The notes beneath the pieces are model-generated. The model did no database searches and was not told the DNA's origin. It was given only the letters and a program-made list of their open reading frames with translations. This document shows positions 1 through 7,561 of a stretch of 64,000 nucleotides of DNA, piece by piece. Each line of letters opens with the position of its first letter. The first letter of the stretch is position 1. A program made the translations under genes and the position numbers. Source of the stretch: Sulfidibacterium sp964456625 (GTDB taxonomy: Bacteria; Bacteroidota; Bacteroidia; Bacteroidales; F082); assembly GCA_964456625.1 (NCBI GenBank), contig CAYWBO010000005.1, forward strand, positions 1 to 64,000, written 5' to 3'.

Positions 1-703
1 TACCAATCAGAAAGACAGCAGGCTTTTTATTAAAGTCTGCTGTTTCTTTTTTCCACTGCACCATACTTTTGGATATCACCCGTTCAGTGGGCAGCGTCAG
101 ATCAGAAGCCACACACAAATGGGTCTGTGGCTTGCAATTTCTGATCAGACTCTCCAGCATTTTATTGTTACGAAACGGCGTTTCGATGAATATCTGGGTG
201 ATATCACGCTGTGCATCTGCTTCCAGCATTTTGATTTTCTTAGCAAGCGCCGTGCCATCTTTAGGCAAGTATCCGTGAAAACAAAACTGCTGACCGGAAA
301 AACCTGATGCCATCAGAGCCAGGATTATGGAGTTCGGTCCCGACAAAGGGACCACCTGAATGCCCTTTTGATGTGCCATCTTCACAATCACAGAACCGGG
401 ATCCGCCACGGCCGGCGTACCGGCCTCAGAAAGTAGCCCAATAGATGTTCCTTTTTCAGCTTCTGTCAGGTAATGGGTATATGCTTCTGCACCGGTATGT
501 TTGTTGAGCTCATCGAAGTGCATTTCATCGATGGGAACAGGATGTCCAATCTCCACCAGAAAACGTCTTGCCGTCCTGGTCTTCTCCACGATAAAATGAG
601 TCAGTCCAAACACAATATGATGATTGAAATCCGGGATCACTCGCTGATAAGAAGCGTTATCACCTAACGTGGTTGGAATAAGATACAAAGTTCCTTTTTT
701 CAT
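1..703 (-). CDS. RsmI-like SAM-dependent methyltransferase (C-terminus cut by window edge)
   Basis: The reading frame starts at an ATG (complement of 701-703) and stays open to base 2, giving 234 visible codons with no stop, so the gene runs out of the left edge. It begins MKKGTLYLIPTTLGD and contains LLSEAGTPAVADPGS and VVPLSGPNSIILALMASG. These match the tetrapyrrole-methylase fold of RsmI, which 2'-O-methylates a cytidine in 16S rRNA. The visible end (AVFLIG) is close to the usual C-terminus of this family, so little is probably missing. It lies 18 bp downstream of the PLP-enzyme gene and is probably co-transcribed with it. The family is clear. Whether this is the true RsmI or the related shorter Bacteroidota methyltransferase is uncertain. 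Confidence 0.85.
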   Translation of the reverse strand, partial: MKKGTLYLIPTTLGDNASYQRVIPDFNHHIVFGLTHFIVEKTRTARRFLVEIGHPVPIDEMHFDELNKHTGAEAYTHYLTEAEKGTSIGLLSEAGTPAVADPGSVIVKMAHQKGIQVVPLSGPNSIILALMASGFSGQQFCFHGYLPKDGTALAKKIKMLEADAQRDITQIFIETPFRNNKMLESLIRNCKPQTHLCVASDLTLPTERVISKSMVQWKKETADFNKKPAVFLIG

Positions 704-721
704 CACCTAAATTTTTAGTTT

Positions 722-1666
722 TCAAAAGGGCAAATGATTTAAATCAACATTGCCTCCTGAGATCATAATTCCCACTTTTTTACCTGCAACATTTAGCTTT
801 TGAGCTAGAAGAGCCGCCAGCGGAACTGCGGATGAAGGTTCAACTACAATTTTCATACGTTCGAAAATCAGGCGCATGGCCTCAATGATTTCCTGCTCCT
901 CCACACATACCACATCAGAAACAAATTTACGAATGATCGGAAAAGTATACTTTCCTAACGACGTAAGCAGTCCGTCAGCAATGGTTTTTGGTTCTATGCT
1001 GGGAACAAATTCCCCTGAATAAAAAGAACGATAGGCATCATCGGCACCGGCTGGCTCGCAGGCAATCACTTTGGTTTCAGGTGAAAAGAAATGAGCTGAC
1101 AGTGCCGTTCCGCTTAAAAAACCACCGCCACCCACCGGGCAGAGAATCAGATCCAGATTCGGCTGTTCTTCGATCAACTCTTTAGCAGCTGTCGCTTGCC
1201 CAGCAATGACTGTCAGATTATCATAAGGATGAATTTCGATTGCCCCAGTTTCCCTGACAATTTGTTTCAACGTATCCTCCCGGGCCTGCAACGTGGGTTT
1301 GCAGAAAGTGATCGTCCCGCCATAGCCCATTACCGCAGCCACTTTGACTTTAGGTGCCGTCTCCGGCATCACTATATAAGCCGGGATATTTCTCAGTGCC
1401 GCAGCACGCGCCAGTGCCTGTGCATGATTCCCAGAAGAGTGGGTTGCCACTCCCTTAGCTGCCTCTTCATCAGACAACGAAAACACAGCATTGACTGCAC
1501 CGCGGGATTTGAAAGCGCCCACTTTCTGAAAATTCTCGCACTTAAAAAAAAGCTGCGCCCCAACGCGATGGTTAAAGTATTCGGAAGTTAAAACCGGAGT
1601 CTGGTTTATGTGGGGCGCAATCCGCCGGGCTGCCTCTTGAATTGTTTTATTATCAGGAAATTCCAT
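722..1666 (-). CDS. Serine racemase / threonine (hydroxyaspartate) ammonia-lyase family PLP enzyme
   Basis: A 314-aa fold-type II PLP enzyme. Its likely substrates are L-serine, L-threonine or 3-hydroxyaspartate, by dehydration or racemisation. The Schiff-base lysine is in VGAFKSRGA, the asparagine loop is SGNHAQALA, and the phosphate-binding glycine loop is PVGGGGFLSG. The segment CEPAGADDAYRS has the Glu and Asp positions that bind the divalent metal in serine racemase-type enzymes (their motif is EPxxADD). The region after it (TIADGL, then PIIRKFVSDV) also follows that subgroup more closely than biosynthetic IlvA. There is no C-terminal ACT regulatory domain, so feedback inhibition by isoleucine is unlikely. 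A housekeeping promoter lies about 60 bp upstream, and the methyltransferase follows after 18 bp. Confidence 0.85.
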   Translation of the reverse strand: MEFPDNKTIQEAARRIAPHINQTPVLTSEYFNHRVGAQLFFKCENFQKVGAFKSRGAVNAVFSLSDEEAAKGVATHSSGNHAQALARAAALRNIPAYIVMPETAPKVKVAAVMGYGGTITFCKPTLQAREDTLKQIVRETGAIEIHPYDNLTVIAGQATAAKELIEEQPNLDLILCPVGGGGFLSGTALSAHFFSPETKVIACEPAGADDAYRSFYSGEFVPSIEPKTIADGLLTSLGKYTFPIIRKFVSDVVCVEEQEIIEAMRLIFERMKIVVEPSSAVPLAALLAQKLNVAGKKVGIMISGGNVDLNHLPF

Positions 1667-1728
1667 AATGCTTTTGGATGACTTCTTTGAAATCGGAACA
1701 GAACCTGCGTTTCTGCCCTTTATTTCTT

Positions 1729-1762
1729 CAAAGATAATTTATGACACGAAATATCCATCAAA
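1729..1762 (-). promoter_or_regulatory. Putative promoter of the serine racemase-like gene
   Basis: Read on the minus strand, the -7 box TATCTTTG is the complement of 1729-1736. A TTTG -33 element is the complement of 1759-1762, with a 22-bp spacer. This fits the Bacteroidota TTG-N(~19-23)-TAnnTTTG pattern. The implied leader is about 57 nt. Confidence 0.5.
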
Positions 1763-1887
1763 TCCTACCAACTTTTTCCTGCGTGCAAAACAGCATCCCG
1801 GTTTAACAAATGAAAGTTGCAGGAAATACAAAAAATCAACTAAGTCTCTAGTTATAAAATAAGAATATGGAAGAAAAACCGCATGAG

Positions 1888-3327
1888 TCAGAACCTCAGT
1901 TTTTTGTCGATTTCCTCGATATGAGCTTTAAACTGCCTGTCTGTTTCCATCAGGTTGTTTACAGTGCGGCATGCATGCAAAACAGTGGCGTGATCTTTAT
2001 TTCCACATTGCAAACCAATACTCGCCAACGAATTTTTTGTATGCTTTTTTGAGAAAAACATAGCCATTTGCCTCGCCTGAACAATTTCCCTTTTCCGGGT
2101 CTTCGAATTGATCATATCCACTGAAATCCCAAAGTAATCGCAAATCACTTTCTGGATGTAATCAATTGATATTTCTCGGGTTGTGTTCTTAACAAACTTA
2201 TCGATCATCTGTTTGGCCAGATCGAGTGTAATGGCTTTTTTATTGAGAGAAGCCTGAGCCAGAATAGAAATCAGGGCTCCTTCCATTTCACGAATATTGG
2301 TGGTGATGTTATAAGCCAGGTACTCCACAACTTCGTGCGGCATTGTGATGCCGTCGCTGTAAAGCTTCTTCTGCAGAATTGCAATTCGGGTTTCGAGATC
2401 GGGTGGTTGCAAATCAGCAGCCAGTCCCCATTTAAATCTTGAAAGAAGTCTGGGTTCCATACCCTTTAACTCCACAGGAGGTTTATCACAGGTAAGGATA
2501 ATTTGCTTGTTATTCTGATGCAGGTGATTGAAAATATGGAAAAAAACATCCTGCGTTTTTTCTTTCCCTGCAATAAACTGCACATCGTCAAGGATCAGTA
2601 CATCAATCATCTGGTAGAAATGTACAAAATCATTGTGATTGTTATTTCTGACTGAGTCAATATATTGATTTATAAACTGTTCCGTCTGAACATATAAAAC
2701 GATCTTATCCGGAAAATTATTTTTGACCTGGAGACCGATGGCATGAGCCAGATGTGTTTTTCCCAAACCCACATTGCTGTAAATCAGCATGGGATTAAAG
2801 GCTGTTTTTCCTGGGTTTTCGGCGACAGCCCAGCCGGCGGATCTAGCCAGACGGTTACAGTCACCTTCTACAAAATTATCAAAGGAGTAGCTCTCAACCA
2901 GTTGCGACTCAACCTTCAATTTCTTCAAGCCTGGAATAATAAAAGGGTTGGGAATTTCTCGCGTCTTACCGTTCGTCAAATCCAAGGGCATAATCACTGG
3001 TTTGTTGTCTACATTCTTTTTATTGGTTGTGGGATAGTTTACCGTTATTGCATTAGGGTTCTCATAGGAAGGCTTTTCCATGATGATACTATATTCCAGT
3101 CTCCCTGCGGGCCCCAGTTCTTTTTTGATGGTCTTTTTAAGTAAATGGATATAATGCTCTTCCAGCCACTCATAAAAAAACTGACTAGGAACCTGAATCG
3201 TCAAAATATTGTTTTCCAACTTTATCGGAACTATGGGCTCGAACCACGTCTTAAAACTCTGGTAGGGGATGTTGTCTTTAATTACAGCGATACATTTATC
3301 CCATATTTCTTCGTGTCTCTTCTTCAT
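1888..3327 (-). CDS. dnaA: Chromosomal replication initiator protein DnaA
   Basis: A 479-aa DnaA, close to the usual length. It has domain I (about 1-90, with WFEPIVPI), a variable linker, the AAA+ domain III and the DNA-binding domain IV. Walker A is NVGLGKTHLAHAIG, slightly off the common GGxGLGKT form. Walker B is VLILDDVQF. A sensor/arginine region EPRLLSRFKWGL follows. Domain IV ends with the signature GNKDHATVLHACRTVNNL, which reads the DnaA box. DnaA melts the origin and acts as a transcription factor. The 218 bp upstream are AT-rich, but I found no convincing cluster of TTATCCACA boxes, so I do not call an origin here. The neighbours are not dnaN or recF, as is common in this phylum. 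Confidence 0.98.
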   Translation of the reverse strand: MKKRHEEIWDKCIAVIKDNIPYQSFKTWFEPIVPIKLENNILTIQVPSQFFYEWLEEHYIHLLKKTIKKELGPAGRLEYSIIMEKPSYENPNAITVNYPTTNKKNVDNKPVIMPLDLTNGKTREIPNPFIIPGLKKLKVESQLVESYSFDNFVEGDCNRLARSAGWAVAENPGKTAFNPMLIYSNVGLGKTHLAHAIGLQVKNNFPDKIVLYVQTEQFINQYIDSVRNNNHNDFVHFYQMIDVLILDDVQFIAGKEKTQDVFFHIFNHLHQNNKQIILTCDKPPVELKGMEPRLLSRFKWGLAADLQPPDLETRIAILQKKLYSDGITMPHEVVEYLAYNITTNIREMEGALISILAQASLNKKAITLDLAKQMIDKFVKNTTREISIDYIQKVICDYFGISVDMINSKTRKREIVQARQMAMFFSKKHTKNSLASIGLQCGNKDHATVLHACRTVNNLMETDRQFKAHIEEIDKKLRF

Positions 3328-3545
3328 TTGTTGGTAAACTTCCTTCTATAATTTGTTTTTAATTCACAAATAAATTAATAAATATTTAGAAATCAAATCC
3401 TGGCATTTTCTAAAGCGTTTGTCATAATTTTTAACAAATAAATAACATAATTAGTGTAAAAAAAAGAGTACGTACTATTGACTTTTATCTTTTTTTATCG
3501 TATATACCGCAAATACTGAAATCCCACCAACTTGTTATTTTACTG

Positions 3546-4169
3546 TTATTTAATTACAACGCCAAAAATTTTATCAAAACGCCTCTTGATTTTTTCCGTT
3601 TGTTTCCTCTCCATCTCCAAAGTCAGGTTACACGACCCTGAAAAATTCTTCTCAACAATCTTAATTTGACTCTCGTGAATCACCTTCATAACATCATTTG
3701 TAAGAGGATAATCAAATGTAATATTCATCCTCCTGGTAATCACACTGTCTTCAATCTCCGAAACATTTATTGCCTCAAGAGCAGCTGTTTTATAGGCTTT
3801 TATCAATCCACTAACTCCCAGCTTTGTGCCACCGAAATAGCGAACCACCACCACCAGGACATTGTACAGTTCAGACGAAAGTATCTGGTTTAAAATTGGT
3901 TTCCCTGCTGTCCCGGCCGGTTCACCATCGTCCGAACTTTTCAAAGTCTCATTTTCGGGATCAATGCGATAGGCATAGCAAAAATGTCTGGCGTCGTGAA
4001 ATTCTTTCCTGATCTGTAAAAGGTTTACCCTGACGTCATCCACATTCTCAACATGAAAAACCTTTGCTATAAATCTACTACCCTTGTCTTTATAAAGTCC
4101 GTCTGAAGGCTTATTTATGGTCTTGAAAAAATCGCCTCCTGCCATATTCAAAGGTAATAAAAATTTCAT
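3546..4169 (-). CDS. YigZ/IMPACT family protein
   Basis: A 207-aa protein with the two domains of the YigZ/IMPACT family. The N-terminal IMPACT domain contains SRFIAKVFHVENVDDV, then HFCYAYRI, SDDGEPAGTAGKPIL and VVVVRYFGGTKLGVSGLI. The smaller C-terminal domain (about residues 135-205) resembles an EF-G-like fold (RRMNITFDYPLTNDVMKVI). The length matches the family. The biochemical role in bacteria is not settled; eukaryotic IMPACT regulates translation through GCN1. It is a single gene upstream of dnaA on the same strand, separated from it by 218 bp. Confidence 0.92.
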   Translation of the reverse strand: MKFLLPLNMAGGDFFKTINKPSDGLYKDKGSRFIAKVFHVENVDDVRVNLLQIRKEFHDARHFCYAYRIDPENETLKSSDDGEPAGTAGKPILNQILSSELYNVLVVVVRYFGGTKLGVSGLIKAYKTAALEAINVSEIEDSVITRRMNITFDYPLTNDVMKVIHESQIKIVEKNFSGSCNLTLEMERKQTEKIKRRFDKIFGVVIK

Positions 4170-4394
4170 CCTTTATCCATCAAATGGCATTCAAAAAAAT
4201 ATTTTTCTGCGGGTGTCTTCTGTACTCCTGAACCACAGCAAAAGACAGTGGAAATAAATACTGTCTTCGCCGGATCAAAAACAAATAAAGAGAATTTGCG
4301 TTTTATACTAAAAGTAATGTAAATAAATTCTCCGGTTATAGCCTTAATAACAGAATAACCCACATCCGATTTTCTTATCTTAGCAAAAAAAACA

Positions 4395-4937
4395 ATGAGT
4401 GCAAAAAGAAGAAAAAGCAGAAAATCTAAAAAACCAGGAGATTTTGCAACCATGCTCCTGATTATTATCCTGCTGGCAATCGTCGCCGCCATTGCAGCCT
4501 ATTTTCTTATGCAGAAATCTACTACCTCTACTCAGCCTACGCAAACTGAAAATATCCAGCCTAACAAACAAGAAATCACACCAAAATTCAATCCTTCTGA
4601 AACGCAGGGTGAAAACCCAAAACCTGCGTTAAAGACTGCCCTCGAGGGAACCTGGGTAAGTCGAAGTGACGGAGCCTTGCTTGAATTTCACGATAATACA
4701 TTTAGCATTGACATTCCTTCGGTGGACAGCCATAGTTATCAAAAGGGAACATTTTCGCTGGAAGGAACACAAGTTACCTTTTCTTATACTGACGGGAAGA
4801 ATCCTTGCGGACAGGGAAAAGGAATTTATACCTATAAAATATCGGAAGGGAGCCTTTATCTGAAATTCGTTGAAGATAACTGCAAAGCTCGAAGGGACAA
4901 ACTTGTGGCTATTTGGGATCAATTCATCACCAAGTAA
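4395..4937 (+). CDS. Membrane-anchored protein with C-terminal lipocalin-like domain
   Basis: A 180-aa protein of unknown function. A basic N-terminus (KRRKSRKSKK) leads into one transmembrane helix at about residues 19-39 (MLLIIILLAIVAAIAAYFLM). A Thr/Gln/Pro-rich linker follows to about residue 80, then a compact domain starting LEGTWVSRSDGALLEF. The alternating strands and the opening LEGTW resemble lipocalin-like domains of Bacteroidota secreted proteins. Two cysteines (NPCGQG and DNCKAR) could form a disulfide. This suggests a periplasmic domain tethered to the inner membrane. It is convergent with, and almost touches, the TolB-like gene. No specific function can be assigned. Confidence 0.75.
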   Translation: MSAKRRKSRKSKKPGDFATMLLIIILLAIVAAIAAYFLMQKSTTSTQPTQTENIQPNKQEITPKFNPSETQGENPKPALKTALEGTWVSRSDGALLEFHDNTFSIDIPSVDSHSYQKGTFSLEGTQVTFSYTDGKNPCGQGKGIYTYKISEGSLYLKFVEDNCKARRDKLVAIWDQFITK

Positions 4938-4940
4938 AAC

Positions 4941-5867
4941 CTAGATAGACAATTTCTTAACCATAATTTTCCAGCCTGATGCCGTTTGTTGTGAAAAGGC
5001 GATCTCTTTGCCATCGGGAGAAAGGACAGGTCCACTAAGCGCAGTCTTCGAGGTATACAACTTCTCGAAATCACTATCGTCCTGCCCCAGACGGATGATA
5101 GATTCGCTACCACCTACTTTCAGAATAAAAACCAGATGCCAGGAATCGGGCGACCAGGAGACCTTACCCCTGCCCTTTGTCAGGAACTTAAAAAAATCTC
5201 CAAACCAATTCGTCAACTGTATGTAATGATTTCCTGTAAAATCCCTCACATTATAAGCGATTTCCTTCCCATCATGGTTAAATACAGGAAAATGTGCATC
5301 CCCCTGAAGCATGGTTAGCAAATTCAGATTATTGAAAACCAAATCATAGGTAAAGATCTGCCAGTGATTGGAAGAAGGATCAAACCCGGAAAAAGCCACC
5401 AGATGTCTCGAAGGGGTAAAAGAAGCTTCTCTAGCTTCTACTTCCTGATTAAAAAGCAACTTCTCTTTTCCCGTATCCAAATCTATATAATAGATATGCC
5501 ATTTACCGTCGCGTTTGGAGTCGTAAACCAAGGCATTCTTTCCGGGAACCCAAACAGGATGTTCGTCATCTTCTTCAGAAAAGGTTACCTGACTTATTTT
5601 ATTGCTCTTCAGATCGTAGAGAAAAATATCCCAATTACCATTTTGATTAGATTGATACGCCAGATAACGGCCCTGAGGTTGCCATGCTGGAAACATCTGA
5701 TCCCCATTATTTCCCAGGTCAATAATCGAATCTTTAGTATGTGATTGTGCAAATGCATTTGGAACCAAAATCACATTGAAAAAAATGAAAACCAGAATCC
5801 ATTTTAAAACACTTTGTTGTGTGGTTGCTTTTTCAAATAAAGTCTTTCGCAAATATCCAGGGCTCAT
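4941..5867 (-). CDS. Secreted TolB-like (PD40) beta-propeller protein
   Basis: A 308-aa protein. The first 40 residues form a signal peptide with a rather long n-region and a hydrophobic core (VLKWILVFIFFNVILVP) ending AFAQ. The rest consists of PD40/WD40-like blade repeats: FPAWQPQGRYLAYQS, HPVWVPGKNALVYDS, FPVFNHDGKEIAYN, VSWSPDSWHLVF and PVLSPDGKEIAFS. This is the propeller type of the C-terminal half of TolB, but the N-terminal TolB domain is absent, so it is not TolB itself. It follows corA after 21 bp on the same strand and may share its promoter. A role as a periplasmic protein-protein scaffold is inference. Confidence 0.82.
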   Translation of the reverse strand: MSPGYLRKTLFEKATTQQSVLKWILVFIFFNVILVPNAFAQSHTKDSIIDLGNNGDQMFPAWQPQGRYLAYQSNQNGNWDIFLYDLKSNKISQVTFSEEDDEHPVWVPGKNALVYDSKRDGKWHIYYIDLDTGKEKLLFNQEVEAREASFTPSRHLVAFSGFDPSSNHWQIFTYDLVFNNLNLLTMLQGDAHFPVFNHDGKEIAYNVRDFTGNHYIQLTNWFGDFFKFLTKGRGKVSWSPDSWHLVFILKVGGSESIIRLGQDDSDFEKLYTSKTALSGPVLSPDGKEIAFSQQTASGWKIMVKKLSI

Positions 5868-5888
5868 AGTTTTGTTGTTTAATGTATA

Positions 5889-6980
5889 TCACAACCACTT
5901 TTTCCTTTTAAAATAGATCAGCATTCCACCTGTCAGTATTAACGCCCCCAGCCACCAAAATGCGTAACCCAGCTTCCATTTCAGCTCAGGCATAAATTCA
6001 AAGTTCATTCCGTATACGCCTGCTATAAAAGTCAACGGGATAAAAATTGCTGCAAAGATGGTTAATACTTTCATAATTTCATTCATTTTGTTGCTCACAG
6101 TTGAAAGATATAAATCCAACATACTGGTCATCATATCCCTAAAGGTTTCAACCGCCTCAACAACCTGAATGGTATGATCATAAATGTCCCTGAAAAATAC
6201 AGAAGTTGCTTTTTTTATAATGATGTGATCCGAATGCTGAAGCGTATTGGCCACTTCCCGCATGGGCCAAATCGATTTCCGAAGAAAAACAAGCTCTCGT
6301 TTCAGACCATAAATATTATCCAGAAGATCCTGATTCGGAGTACTCAACAGCCAATCCTCCTGTTCTTCGATGGCAGTACCGATGTTTTCCAGTACCGCAA
6401 AATAATTGTCCACCACGCTGTCCACGATACCATAAAGCAGGTAATCGCTCCCCATCTTCCGAATACGGCCTTTGGTATGACGGATCCTGTCACGCAACGA
6501 ATCCAGCACATCACCTTCCTGCTCCTGCAATGAAATCACATAATTTGATCCCACAATCAAGCTGACCTGCTCCAGAACCGCAAGTTTGGATTTCTCATCG
6601 GTCGAGGCCATTTTCAGCACAACAAAAAGATAGTCATCATATTCCTCCACCTTGGGCCGCTGCGTGGTGTTGGAAATATCTTCCAGCACCAGCGGGTGAA
6701 TCGAAAAGATTCTGCCAATCTCCTGTATTACATTATCATCATGAACCCCTGTAACATTTAACCAGGAAATACCTTCCTGCATACTGTAGCCGCTAATTTC
6801 ACTCACGGTTGAAAGTACCTTTTCCGTATATTCTTTTTCATCGTAATGAAAAAACTGCAGTCTGACGGGAGTTTCTCTTTCAACGCCCACATAGCCACCC
6901 ACGCCCGGAGATGCCTGTGCTTTTGAAGTTTTAGGAAGTTGTTTGCGAATGCCGCGTGAAATAGATAATGTACGCTTCAT
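5889..6980 (-). CDS. corA: CorA family Mg2+/Co2+ transporter
   Basis: A 363-aa pentameric channel protein of the inner membrane. The large cytoplasmic domain (about residues 1-300) includes HPLVLEDISNTTQRPKVEEYDDYLFVVLKM, quoted here only as a location around residues 95-125. The two C-terminal helices follow: TM1 around residues 305-326, ending with the selectivity signature GMN at 324-326, and TM2 around 338-358, followed by the basic tail KRKKWL. Length and topology are normal. A well-formed promoter with a 19-bp spacer lies just upstream. The TolB-like propeller gene follows after 21 bp. Confidence 0.95.
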   Translation of the reverse strand: MKRTLSISRGIRKQLPKTSKAQASPGVGGYVGVERETPVRLQFFHYDEKEYTEKVLSTVSEISGYSMQEGISWLNVTGVHDDNVIQEIGRIFSIHPLVLEDISNTTQRPKVEEYDDYLFVVLKMASTDEKSKLAVLEQVSLIVGSNYVISLQEQEGDVLDSLRDRIRHTKGRIRKMGSDYLLYGIVDSVVDNYFAVLENIGTAIEEQEDWLLSTPNQDLLDNIYGLKRELVFLRKSIWPMREVANTLQHSDHIIIKKATSVFFRDIYDHTIQVVEAVETFRDMMTSMLDLYLSTVSNKMNEIMKVLTIFAAIFIPLTFIAGVYGMNFEFMPELKWKLGYAFWWLGALILTGGMLIYFKRKKWL

Positions 6981-7008
6981 GAAAATAATTTTGTCAGGAT
7001 TTCTTTAT

Positions 7009-7039
7009 CAAATGTAATCTAAAAAATACAGAACCCAAA
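7009..7039 (-). promoter_or_regulatory. Promoter of corA
   Basis: On the minus strand, TTTG (complement of 7036-7039) is followed by exactly 19 bp and then TACATTTG (complement of 7009-7016). This is a perfect match to the Bacteroidota TTTG-N19-TAnnTTTG promoter. The predicted start of transcription is near 7003, giving a leader of about 22 nt. Confidence 0.75.
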
Positions 7040-7080
7040 ATACTTCAAAAAAACATTCTCACAGTCAAATAGTATTAAAA

Positions 7081-7096
7081 AACTAATTTTTTAGTT
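7081..7096. promoter_or_regulatory. BlaI-type operator O1 (palindrome)
   Basis: The 16-bp palindrome AACTAATTTTTTAGTT has 6-bp arms (AACTAA/TTAGTT) around a TTTT spacer. It overlaps the -33 TTG of the blaI promoter. An identical copy lies 54 bp downstream. The position and repetition suggest it is the autoregulatory site of the adjacent BlaI-family repressor. Confidence 0.7.
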
Positions 7097-7124
7097 GACT
7101 TTTTAATTTTTTGTTGTATATTTG
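7095..7124 (+). promoter_or_regulatory. Promoter of the blaI operon
   Basis: The TTG at 7095-7097 is separated by 19 bp from TATATTTG at 7117-7124, matching the Bacteroidota consensus. It is bracketed by the two identical palindromes at 7081-7096 and 7135-7150. A dimeric repressor on either one could block initiation. Confidence 0.75.
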
Positions 7125-7134
7125 TTTTTAGAAA

Positions 7135-7150
7135 AACTAATTTTTTAGTT
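7135..7150. promoter_or_regulatory. BlaI-type operator O2 (palindrome)
   Basis: A second exact copy of AACTAATTTTTTAGTT. It covers about +5 to +20 of the predicted transcript and ends 4 bp before the blaI start codon. Bound repressor would block clearance of the promoter. Confidence 0.7.
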
Positions 7151-7154
7151 AAAC

Positions 7155-7538
7155 ATGAAAACTTTAACGCGAGCCGAAGAACAAATTATGCAGGAAGTCT
7201 GGAAACTGGGAAATACCACCGTGCGTGGTGTCATAGCACAGCTTCCGGATCCCAAACCTGCCTATAATACGGTCTCTACCATTATCCGTATCCTTGAAAA
7301 AAAAGAGTTCATCGGGCATCGCCCGTCCGGGAAAACTTTCATATATTATCCGTTGATTTCCAAAAAGATATACAGAAACCGGTTTCTTTCCCGTTTCTTT
7401 AATGACTATTTTGACGCACCTTCCACAGCGCTGGCATCTTTCTTCTCGCAGAATAATAATCTGAGTTTGGAAGAGCTGGAAGAGCTGAGGAAAATGCTGA
7501 ACGAAGAGATTGAGAATAAAAGAATGGAAATTGACTAA
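7155..7538 (+). CDS. BlaI/MecI/CopY family transcriptional repressor
   Basis: A 127-aa winged-helix repressor of the BlaI/MecI (Penicillinase_R) family. The N-terminus LTRAEEQIMQEVWKLG and the recognition region PDPKPAYNTVSTIIRILEKK are typical. The wing follows (IGHRPSGKTFIYYP). The C-terminal part (about residues 80-127) is the dimerisation helix region. In this family the repressor dimer is cleaved or released when a membrane metalloprotease sensor is activated. The partner here is the M56-TonB gene, 23 bp downstream. Two identical palindromes flank the promoter, so negative autoregulation is very likely. Confidence 0.93.
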   Translation: MKTLTRAEEQIMQEVWKLGNTTVRGVIAQLPDPKPAYNTVSTIIRILEKKEFIGHRPSGKTFIYYPLISKKIYRNRFLSRFFNDYFDAPSTALASFFSQNNNLSLEELEELRKMLNEEIENKRMEID

Positions 7539-7561
7539 CGTTAATTGATCGTCTAAATAAG

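Noticed and set aside
705..720. ACCTAAATTTTTAGTT, a BlaI-operator-like sequence between two minus-strand genes
   Set aside because: One arm mismatch, and it lies in the ribosome-binding region of the methyltransferase gene. One or two such imperfect matches are expected by chance in AT-rich DNA.
1838..1853. AACTAAGTCTCTAGTT as a fourth BlaI site
   Set aside because: One arm mismatch and no promoter overlap; only noted with the third palindrome.
3328..3545. AT-rich region upstream of dnaA as a possible replication origin
   Set aside because: No cluster of DnaA boxes (TTATCCACA-like) and no repeat array; AT richness alone is not evidence.
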